From an uncultured Cellvibrio sp. (lineage in GTDB: Bacteria; Pseudomonadota; Gammaproteobacteria; Pseudomonadales; Cellvibrionaceae): a stretch of 6,561 nucleotides of DNA. The notes under the pieces are model-generated. The model was not told where the DNA came from, made no database searches, and was given only the letters and a program-made list of their open reading frames with translations. The position numbers and the translations under genes were made by a program. Below are positions 1 to 4,848 of the stretch, piece by piece. Every line of letters starts with the position of its first letter. Within the stretch, counting starts at the first letter, position 1. The stretch is from the NCBI GenBank assembly GCA_946482385.1, contig CAMLRI010000130.1:1-6561 (forward strand). The letters run 5' to 3'.

Positions 1-945
1 ATCCAGGTGCGACGACCAGGCGGCTACCAGGGCAAAGCTCCATTGGTAGTTGGCTGGGTTGGTATCGGCCAGGCTGGGCGGCTGGCCCGGGTCCAGGTAC
101 ACAGGGTAAGGCTGGCCGGATCGCTCAAAATCGCTGCGGTCGGCAGCCGTTAGGGCAAAGGGCAGGGTGTTGCCCCATTCGGCGCCGATAAAGCTGGCGG
201 CACCGCCGGGGATGACATTGCCGCCCTGGTCGACAAATACTTCCAGGGCGATGGGTTGCCAGCGGTCGCGGTCGCTAACCAGTGGGTTGCCGGCCAGGAA
301 GGGGGCAATAGGTTGGTTGACCGGCTGGTAGTGCTGGTTGGCGTGGGAGCCGGCCTCGTTGGAGCCATCCTGCAAGCCGTAGTTGATATAGCAGCGGGCG
401 ATGTAGTTGCCCAGGGCAGCGGGGGATTGGCTGCCTAGGTCGGTGGAGGTGTTATCCGGGTCGTAGCCCAAATCCAGCATCAGCTGCCGCGCTTGGGCCA
501 TGGTTTGGCTATAGCCGGGCGATTGCTGGTAGCGGTGCTCAATCAGGCGGTAACTGGCGTAGCTGATGGCCTCCTCTCTGGCTGGCTGGGCGTCGCGCCG
601 GCGCAGCTTTACCGGCAGCGGGCAGTTAAAACCGTTGCGGCTTTGGCCGAGCAGGTAGGGCCGGGGTTTGGCGGGCTGCTGGCTGCGGGGGCTGTAGGCT
701 TGATCCTGGGTGTAAATTGCCCAGGCATCGTACTGGGCGGCGGAGATATGGAAGAGGTTGCGCGCTTGCACCGGCGGCCGCACCCGATCCTTGCGGATGG
801 CCTGCAGCACAGTTTCATTCCACTGGTGGGCTACAGATACCGGGCGGTTGTCGGGGCTTTGCTTGGGCAGGGAGTCGCCACCGCAGGCGCTGAATAACAG
901 GCTGGCGACACTAGCCAGGGCAAGCTTATAAGTGGGGTGCAACAT
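1..945 (-). CDS. Vanadium-dependent haloperoxidase-like lipoprotein, N-terminal part (cut by window edge)
   Basis: An open frame of 315 codons runs from an ATG at 945 to the left edge with no stop, so the C-terminus is missing. The start is supported by a GAGG motif (954-957) 8 nt upstream. Residues 1-21 form a lipoprotein signal ending in LLFSAC, with C21 as the lipidated residue; the following GG suggests outer-membrane sorting. Segments around residues 50-80 (SVAHQWNETVLQAIR, RPPVQARNLFHISAAQYDAW), 120-135 (EEAISYASYRLIEHR) and RWQPIAL resemble the N-terminal helical part of bacterial proteins annotated as vanadium-dependent haloperoxidases of the PAP2-like acid phosphatase superfamily. 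The vanadate- or phosphate-binding Arg and His motifs of that superfamily lie in the C-terminal half, outside the window, so activity cannot be judged. It lies 100 bp downstream of the 81-residue gene in the same direction. Family assignment is by recalled motifs; function is inference. Confidence 0.72.
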   Translation of the reverse strand, partial: MLHPTYKLALASVASLLFSACGGDSLPKQSPDNRPVSVAHQWNETVLQAIRKDRVRPPVQARNLFHISAAQYDAWAIYTQDQAYSPRSQQPAKPRPYLLGQSRNGFNCPLPVKLRRRDAQPAREEAISYASYRLIEHRYQQSPGYSQTMAQARQLMLDLGYDPDNTSTDLGSQSPAALGNYIARCYINYGLQDGSNEAGSHANQHYQPVNQPIAPFLAGNPLVSDRDRWQPIALEVFVDQGGNVIPGGAASFIGAEWGNTLPFALTAADRSDFERSGQPYPVYLDPGQPPSLADTNPANYQWSFALVAAWSSHLD

Positions 946-977
946 TAGCCGGGCCTCATGGATCAAGATGGGGCCTG

Positions 978-983
978 ATTGTA
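978..983 (-). promoter_or_regulatory. Possible -10 element upstream of the haloperoxidase-like gene
   Basis: On the minus strand this reads TACAAT, five of six matches to a sigma-70 -10 hexamer, 33 nt upstream of the ATG at 945. The hexamer 17 nt further upstream (TAGCAG) is a poor -35. The gene may therefore have its own weak promoter, or it may be read through from the small gene upstream. Low confidence. Confidence 0.22.
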
Positions 984-1045
984 GGTGGCCTTGCTGGCGC
1001 CTGCTATCGCTTATTTGCGGTAATTGGCGCGATTTTGGCAATTGG

Positions 1046-1291
1046 CTAGCGCGACAGCTGGCGGCGTTGGGTCAGGTGCTCTACCGGATTGTTGTGATTG
1101 AGCTTGGCGTCAATCACATCTGCCTGGGCGCGCACCTGATGCAGTAGCGATACCAGCAGGCGCACATCGTCATACATATCGCCGTGGGTTTCGTTGGCCA
1201 GGCGACGGCCCATTTCCTGGCCTAAACGCAACAGCTCTGCCAGTTCCCGCGCGGTTTCGCGCTGTGCTTCTTGCAGTTGGTCGAGGGGCAT
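1046..1291 (-). CDS. Small hypothetical helical protein, 81 aa
   Basis: I do not recognise this protein. It begins MPLDQLQEAQRETARELAEL and ends with RRQLSR before a TAG stop. It has no signal peptide, no transmembrane stretch and no cysteine. Residues 3-35 look strongly amphipathic and helical, rich in Glu, Arg, Leu and Gln. A second helical segment covers about residues 40-66 (DVRLLVSLLHQVRAQADVIDAKL). Together these suggest a helical hairpin or short coiled coil that could oligomerise or bind a partner. The start at 1291 was chosen because AAAGGAGG lies exactly 6 nt upstream. The frame stays open upstream to 1423, but that extension would run through an inverted repeat and has no comparable ribosome binding site. 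It lies 136 bp downstream of arbA in the same direction and 100 bp upstream of the haloperoxidase-like gene. Its function is unknown. Confidence 0.68.
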   Translation of the reverse strand: MPLDQLQEAQRETARELAELLRLGQEMGRRLANETHGDMYDDVRLLVSLLHQVRAQADVIDAKLNHNNPVEHLTQRRQLSR

Positions 1292-1297
1292 GGTGAT

Positions 1298-1305
1298 CCT
1301 CCTTT
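1298..1305 (-). promoter_or_regulatory. Strong Shine-Dalgarno site of the 81-aa gene
   Basis: The minus strand reads AAAGGAGG followed by six bases (ATCACC) and ATG at 1291. It is a near-consensus site at a good spacing, stronger than the sites of the other genes here. It decides the start at 1291 against the in-frame upstream ATG codons at 1363 and 1357. Confidence 0.75.
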
Positions 1306-1331
1306 GGTACATCTTCCAGAAAAGGCTGGCT

Positions 1332-1345
1332 CCGGAAAAATCCGG
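1332..1345 (-). other. Small GC hairpin in the leader of the 81-aa gene
   Basis: The minus strand reads CCGGA, TTTT, TCCGG: a perfect 5-bp stem with a 4-nt loop, 27 bp before the Shine-Dalgarno core. It could be a leader structure affecting mRNA stability or translation. No U-tract follows directly, so it does not look like a terminator. A functional role is inference. Confidence 0.35.
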
Positions 1346-1369
1346 GTGCTCCTCCATTAGCATAGTGAG

Positions 1370-1408
1370 CCTAACCATGGCTAAACAGATTATTTCCCCA
1401 TGGTTAGG
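1370..1408 (+). terminator. Perfect 11-bp inverted repeat, terminator-like on the plus strand
   Basis: The arms CCTAACCATGG (1370-1380) and CCATGGTTAGG (1398-1408) are exact reverse complements around a 17-nt loop. On the plus strand the right arm is followed by TTGTTTTTT (1409-1417), giving an intrinsic-terminator shape. No plus-strand gene lies to the left, however, and on the minus strand, where arbA ends 20 bp earlier, no T-run follows the hairpin. It may stabilise the 3' end of arbA mRNA, stop antisense transcription entering arbA, or be a protein-binding palindrome upstream of the 81-residue gene. The hairpin is seen directly; its role is uncertain. Confidence 0.5.
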
Positions 1409-1427
1409 TTGTTTTTTAGGCAATTAA

Positions 1428-2492
1428 TTAAGGTAGGCGCTGGCTTTGGTAGCTATCCAGCTCGGCGGCATCCACCTGGGGCCAGCCGTCTTTATCCCAG
1501 TGGATATTGAGGATTTTGAGCTTTTGCAGGTAGTTGTCGGCAGTTTCATAGGCGTGGAGTACCAAATAATCCTTGCCGTCCCAGGTGTAGGCGCTGTTGT
1601 GGCCCAGGCCGACCCAGCGCTGGTTGCCTTCAATCAGCAGGCTGCCGCCGCCGTTGTTCATGTCTTTGCCGGTTTTATCCAGGTAGGGGCCGGTGGCGCT
1701 TTTGCTGCGCCCCACCACCAGGTGGTAGGTGGAGTCGCCTTTTTTACAGCACAGGCCCCAGCTGGCGAATAGATAGTAGTAATCGCCTTTGCGCAGGATA
1801 AACGGCGCCTCAATTTGCCCGCTGCCGGGGTGGTCGTCGTCCTCCAGTATTGAGCGCTCGCGCTTGGCGATGCTGTGCCATACCTGGGGCTCCGCCGGGC
1901 GGGTGAGTTCGGCATTGAGTTTGAACATTTTCAAACCGCCCCAGAAGGAGCCAAAACTCAGCCAGATGTCACCGTTATCGTCGGCGATAATGGCGGGATC
2001 TATGGCATTCCACAGGTCGCGGTTGGGCACCGATTCGATCACTATGCCCTGGTCTTCCCAGCGGTAATCGGGGGATTGGGGGTTGAGGGTTTTATTGGTG
2101 GTAACGCCTATGGCGGAGGTGTTTTTGCCAAAGGCCGATACCGAGTAGTAGAGGTAAAACTTGCCCTGGTGCTGGTAGATCTCCGGCGCCCAGAGGTGGC
2201 CATCAAAGCTGGGGGATACCTCCTTGGCCCAGCCGGGTTCGGTGGCAAAGGCGCGGTCGGAATAGCGCCAGTTAACCCTGTCTGTGGAGCTGTAGATGGT
2301 AATGCCGGGGCCGGTGCTAAACAGGTACCAGGTATCGCCCTCGCGGGTCATTACCGGGTCGTGGACATCTACCTGCGGGTTGGGTTGTTTGGCGCAGGCT
2401 ACCAGGCTTAGGCCTAGCAGGCAGGCACCTACCAGGTTAAGCAGGCAGGCGCCCGGGGCTTGGCGATACCAGGATTTTACGGTTGGGTACAT
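1428..2492 (-). CDS. arbA: Endo-1,5-alpha-L-arabinanase, GH43, lipoprotein (ArbA/Arb43A-like)
   Basis: This 354-residue enzyme hydrolyses internal alpha-1,5-L-arabinosyl bonds of arabinan, the pectin side chain, with inversion. Residues 1-33 are a lipoprotein signal ending LVAC (C33) followed by Ala, which favours outer-membrane anchoring. The rest is one GH43 five-bladed propeller. The expected acidic triad is visible: D45 in DVHDPVM (base), D165 in NAIDPAI (pKa-tuning Asp) and E228 in GQIEAPF (acid). H298 in GLGHNSAY matches the metal-binding His at the propeller centre. All four sit at a constant +7 offset from the recalled C. japonicus Arb43A numbering (D38, D158, E221, H291). A vicinal cysteine pair (C248-C249) is present. 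There is no separate carbohydrate-binding module. The start at 2492 has GAGGAG 6 nt upstream; an in-frame ATG at 2642 would span the divergent promoter and start inside the neighbouring gene. The gene is divergent from a second GH43 enzyme and probably coregulated with it. Confidence 0.93.
   Translation of the reverse strand: MYPTVKSWYRQAPGACLLNLVGACLLGLSLVACAKQPNPQVDVHDPVMTREGDTWYLFSTGPGITIYSSTDRVNWRYSDRAFATEPGWAKEVSPSFDGHLWAPEIYQHQGKFYLYYSVSAFGKNTSAIGVTTNKTLNPQSPDYRWEDQGIVIESVPNRDLWNAIDPAIIADDNGDIWLSFGSFWGGLKMFKLNAELTRPAEPQVWHSIAKRERSILEDDDHPGSGQIEAPFILRKGDYYYLFASWGLCCKKGDSTYHLVVGRSKSATGPYLDKTGKDMNNGGGSLLIEGNQRWVGLGHNSAYTWDGKDYLVLHAYETADNYLQKLKILNIHWDKDGWPQVDAAELDSYQSQRLP
2400..2450 (-). 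repeat. Imperfect tandem duplication inside the arbA signal peptide
   Basis: The 11-mer AGCAGGCAGGC occurs at 2416-2426 and again at 2440-2450, exactly 24 bp (8 codons) apart. The motif TACCAGG occurs at 2400-2406 and 2430-2436, so the copies differ by a 6-bp indel. In the protein this gives two copies of GACLL followed by L and LV, doubling part of the hydrophobic core while keeping the frame and the final LVAC lipobox. Confidence 0.6.
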
Positions 2493-2498
2493 CTTTGA

Positions 2499-2504
2499 CT
2501 CCTC
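2499..2504 (-). promoter_or_regulatory. Shine-Dalgarno site of arbA
   Basis: The minus strand reads GAGGAG, six bases (TCAAAG), then ATG at 2492. This places the start immediately before the lipoprotein signal peptide and rejects the longer in-frame start at 2642. Confidence 0.75.
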
Positions 2505-2540
2505 ATCAAAAGCAGCTCGGCAGGTTAAGCTTTCTAGTTT

Positions 2541-2557
2541 ATATTGTCTGACAATAT
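2541..2557. promoter_or_regulatory. Perfect 17-bp operator-like palindrome, GntR/FadR-type appearance
   Basis: ATATTGTC (2541-2548) and GACAATAT (2550-2557) are exact inverted repeats around a single central T. The core TTGTCTGACAA fits the odd-length TTGT-N3-ACAA style of site known for FadR-subfamily GntR regulators. It sits in the spacers of both divergent candidate promoters, where a bound repressor could block both. The palindrome is seen directly; the regulator family is inference, and no regulator gene lies in the window. Confidence 0.6.
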
Positions 2558-2565
2558 TGCAATAT
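2554..2565. promoter_or_regulatory. Second, overlapping 12-bp palindrome
   Basis: ATATTGCAATAT is a perfect even-length palindrome that shares ATAT (2554-2557) with the end of the 17-bp palindrome and reaches into the plus-strand TATAAT. It may be a second half-overlapping regulator site. In such AT-rich DNA chance is also plausible. Confidence 0.3.
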
Positions 2566-2624
2566 AATAGTATTGCCTGCTCCATAACAAGCCCGGTAGT
2601 CGGCACAATAACGAGGTCAGCCCC

Positions 2625-3680
2625 ATGAATCACATCCGCCATTTAGTCATTTACCCCATGCTGGCTTGCCTGGCCGGCCTGTTAGGGTGCAGCGAGGCGC
2701 CTGCGCCAGCCGCAGAAATATCGGCAGCGGCCAGCAGTATTGCTAAGCCGGCACCCCTGATTCCCCAGCGCGCCGACCCGCAAATCCACCGCACGGCCGA
2801 GGGGCGCTATTACTTTATCGCCACGGCGCCGCAGTTTGACCGCATCCAGTTGCGGGTGGCCGATTCGCTGCAAGGTTTGGCGCAGGCGGAAGAAAAAACC
2901 ATCTGGCAAAAACACGAACAAGGCCCCATGAGCGAAAACATTTGGGCGCCGGAGCTGCACCGTTTTAACGATAGCTGGTACATCTACTTTGCCGCGGGCG
3001 AAAAAGGGGTGGGCGGCAGCATTCGCATGTATGTGCTGGCCAATAGCAATCCCGACCCGCTGCAAGGCGACTGGCAGGAACTGGGCCGGGTGCAAACCGC
3101 GCGCGATTCTTTCGCGCTGGATGCCACTGTGTTCGAGCACCGCGGCCAGCGCTATTTGGTGTGGGCGCAGCGCGACCCCGAGGGCACCATGAACTCGGCG
3201 CTTTACCTCGCCACCCTGGAATCGCCCACCCAAGTGGGGGCGGTAGAAGTGGAAATTACCCGGCCCACCCTGGAGTGGGAAATCCAGGGCTACAAAGTTA
3301 ACGAAGGTGCGGCGGTGATTCAGCGCAACGGCAAAATTTTTATCAGCTACTCCGCAAGCGCCACCGACCACCGCTATGCCATGGGTTTGGTGTGGGCCGA
3401 TGAAAACGCCAATTTGCTCGATAAAAATACCTGGCAAAAATCGCCCCAGCCGGTGTTTTCCACCCATGAAAATTTGCAGCGTTTTGGCCCAGGCCACAAC
3501 AGTTTTACCCTGGCCGAGGATGGTAAAACCGATGTGCTGGTATATCATGCGCGCGACTACGCCGAGCTAAAAGGAACCCCGCTCACCGATCCCAACCGCC
3601 ACACCTATATCCGCCGTTTGCAATGGAGCCCAGAGGGCTTTCCCGATTTTGGCCAAGAGCGCGCGGACGATTTACCTTAA
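2625..3680 (+). CDS. GH43 alpha-L-arabinofuranosidase, lipoprotein
   Basis: This 351-residue enzyme probably releases L-arabinose from arabinan or arabino-oligosaccharides. Residues 1-22 are a lipoprotein signal (LLGC, C22) followed by Ser, which suggests outer-membrane sorting, then an Ala/Pro-rich linker to about residue 48. One GH43 propeller fills the rest. The likely triad is D51 in RADPQIH (base), D166 in FALDATVF and E227 in KVNEGAAV (acid). SENIWAPELH (103-112) is the usual GH43 segment and FGPGHNSF (287-294) carries the central metal-type His. The overall pattern resembles arabinan-active exo-arabinofuranosidases such as those of GH43 subfamily 26, but linkage preference (alpha-1,5, alpha-1,2 or alpha-1,3) cannot be read from the sequence. 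The ATG at 2625 has GAGGT 7 nt upstream. It is divergent from arbA, and galM follows after 23 bp, probably in one operon. A beta-xylosidase activity is the main alternative and fits the context less well. Confidence 0.85.
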   Translation: MNHIRHLVIYPMLACLAGLLGCSEAPAPAAEISAAASSIAKPAPLIPQRADPQIHRTAEGRYYFIATAPQFDRIQLRVADSLQGLAQAEEKTIWQKHEQGPMSENIWAPELHRFNDSWYIYFAAGEKGVGGSIRMYVLANSNPDPLQGDWQELGRVQTARDSFALDATVFEHRGQRYLVWAQRDPEGTMNSALYLATLESPTQVGAVEVEITRPTLEWEIQGYKVNEGAAVIQRNGKIFISYSASATDHRYAMGLVWADENANLLDKNTWQKSPQPVFSTHENLQRFGPGHNSFTLAEDGKTDVLVYHARDYAELKGTPLTDPNRHTYIRRLQWSPEGFPDFGQERADDLP

Positions 3681-3703
3681 CCAAAAAAACCGAGAAAGAT
3701 TGA

Positions 3704-4768
3704 ATGACAACAGCAGCGGCAATTTCCCAGCGCATTTATGGCATGGCCCCCAGCGGAGAAACCATTTACGAATACACCCTGCGCAACCGCCAGGGCAGTA
3801 GCATTAAAATTATTAACTTTGGCGGCATCATCACCGAGTGGCTGATGCGCGATAAAAATGGCCAGCTGGCCGATGTGGTACTCGGCTTCGACAGCCTGGA
3901 ACCCTACTTGCAAAATGGCCCCTATTTTGGCGCGCTGATTGGCCGCGTTGGCAACCGCATTGCCCAGGGGCGTTTTACCCTGGATGGCACCGAGTACCAA
4001 CTCGCCATTAACAACGGCCCCAACAATTTGCACGGCGGCCTGCAGGGCTTCGACAAAAAAGCCTGGCGCGCTGAACCCTTTGACAATGCCCAGGGCCCCG
4101 GCCTGGTGTTGACCCTGCTCAGCCCCGACGGCGACCAGGGTTTTCCCGGCAACCTCGATGTAACAGTCACCTACCAGTTCACCCATGAAGATGCCTTGGT
4201 GGTGGATTATTTTGCCACCACGGATAAAGCCACGCCGGTCAACCTAACCCAGCACTGCTATTTCAACCTGGCAGGCCAGGGCGACATTCTCGGCCACAGC
4301 ATGCAAATATTTGCCGATAAGATTAACGCGGTAAACGATGTGCAAATTCCGGTAGGTGAACCCATGGCCGTGGCGGGAACCCCTTTCGATTTTCGCCAGC
4401 CGCGTTTAATTGGCGAGCAAATTAATGCCGATCACCCGCAAATTAACAATGGCCTGGGTTACGACCACAATTTTTTAATCAACCAAACCAGCTACAAAGC
4501 CATGGCACTCGCTGCGAGGGTGGAAGAAACAACCAGTGGCCGGGTATTGGAAGTGTTCACCGAAGAGCCGGGCGTGCAATTTTATTCCGGCAATTTTTTG
4601 GATGGCACACTCACCGGCAAAGGCGTTACCTACCAACAGCGCAGCGGTTTCTGCCTGGAGCCGCAGCACGCTCCCGATTCCATTAACCAGCCGCAGTTCC
4701 CCAGCATAATCCTGCGCCCCGGCGAGCAATATAAAACCCGCACGCTATTTAAGTTGTCGGTTAACTAA
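3704..4768 (+). CDS. galM: Aldose 1-epimerase (mutarotase)
   Basis: GalM interconverts alpha and beta anomers of aldoses such as galactose, glucose and, for some members, L-arabinose. The 354 residues form a full-length galactose-mutarotase domain. Recognisable segments are GALIGRVGNRIAQGRF (76-91), NNGPNNLHGG with H110, LTQHCYFNLAG with catalytic-type H184, LGYDHNF with D254, and CLEPQHAPDSIN with the catalytic-type base E319. There is no signal peptide, so it should act in the cytoplasm. The ATG at 3704 is 23 bp after the preceding stop; the ribosome site is weak (GAGAAAG, 3692-3698). An in-frame ATG at 3743 has no better site. It is probably cotranscribed with the arabinofuranosidase and ends just before a strong terminator. 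GH43 enzymes release inverted anomers, so a mutarotase beside them may speed arabinose entry into catabolism; that link is inference. Confidence 0.93.
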   Translation: MTTAAAISQRIYGMAPSGETIYEYTLRNRQGSSIKIINFGGIITEWLMRDKNGQLADVVLGFDSLEPYLQNGPYFGALIGRVGNRIAQGRFTLDGTEYQLAINNGPNNLHGGLQGFDKKAWRAEPFDNAQGPGLVLTLLSPDGDQGFPGNLDVTVTYQFTHEDALVVDYFATTDKATPVNLTQHCYFNLAGQGDILGHSMQIFADKINAVNDVQIPVGEPMAVAGTPFDFRQPRLIGEQINADHPQINNGLGYDHNFLINQTSYKAMALAARVEETTSGRVLEVFTEEPGVQFYSGNFLDGTLTGKGVTYQQRSGFCLEPQHAPDSINQPQFPSIILRPGEQYKTRTLFKLSVN

Positions 4769-4780
4769 ATCTTAATGCCG

Positions 4781-4834
4781 CCCCATAAAAAAACGCCCTG
4801 CACTTGTAAAAATGCAGGGCGTTTTTTTATGGGG
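4781..4834. terminator. Strong bidirectional intrinsic terminator
   Basis: A perfect 22-bp stem (4781-4802 paired with 4813-4834) encloses a 10-nt loop. The stem has a GC core (ACGCCCTGCA and its complement) flanked by a 7-A and a 7-T run, so either strand gives a GC hairpin followed by a U-tract. It lies 12 bp after the galM stop and 14 bp from the end of the convergent minus-strand gene, so it should serve both. Confidence 0.92.
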
Positions 4835-4848
4835 AATTTTTATCTAGG

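Larger units (their letters stand above)
2538..2566 (-). promoter_or_regulatory. Candidate arbA promoter
   Basis: On the minus strand TATAAA (2538-2543) makes a good -10. With a 17-bp spacer the -35 position (2561-2566) reads TATATT, a poor match to consensus, so an activator may be needed. A 17-bp palindrome sits between -10 and -35. The predicted transcript start is about 40 nt upstream of the arbA ATG. Confidence 0.45.
2540..2568 (+). promoter_or_regulatory. Candidate promoter of the plus-strand GH43-galM unit
   Basis: A perfect TATAAT -10 lies at 2563-2568. With a 17-bp spacer the -35 position (2540-2545) reads TATATT, a poor match. The layout mirrors the minus-strand promoter, so each promoter's -10 falls in the other's -35 region. 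Transcription would start near 2575, giving a leader of about 50 nt before the ATG at 2625. Confidence 0.5.

Noticed and set aside
493..897. 134-codon plus-strand open frame, and a smaller one at 256-438
   Set aside because: Both lie antisense to the haloperoxidase-like lipoprotein frame, which has a signal peptide, ribosome site and recognisable motifs. The plus-strand products look like composition-driven Ala/Gly/Val-rich shadows.
945..959. Four-codon micro-ORF (MRPG) whose TAA overlaps the haloperoxidase-like ATG
   Set aside because: The stop/start overlap could suggest translational coupling, but the micro-ORF has no ribosome site of its own and its ATG abuts the GAGG motif of the real gene. 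Chance is likely.
1016..1045. Repeated GCCAATT-type motif (minus strand GCCAATTGCC and GCCAATTACC)
   Set aside because: There are only two short imperfect copies, without symmetry or clear promoter placement. It was too weak to call as an operator.
1292..1423. 44-codon extension of the 81-aa protein from a TTG at 1423
   Set aside because: It runs through the inverted repeat, lacks a good ribosome site, and a near-consensus site sits just before the ATG at 1291.
1875..2411. 178-codon plus-strand open frame
   Set aside because: It is antisense to arbA, and its Gly/Val-rich translation has no domain features.
2493..2642. 50-codon N-terminal extension of arbA from the ATG at 2642
   Set aside because: It would cover the divergent promoters and overlap the start of the neighbouring gene, it lacks the GAGGAG site, and it would bury the lipoprotein signal internally.
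2682..3548. 288-codon minus-strand open frame
   Set aside because: It is fully antisense to the GH43 arabinofuranosidase, whose catalytic motifs are clear. The translation has no recognisable family features.
3677..4186. 169-codon minus-strand open frame
   Set aside because: It is antisense to galM, which has intact active-site motifs. It is a shadow frame.
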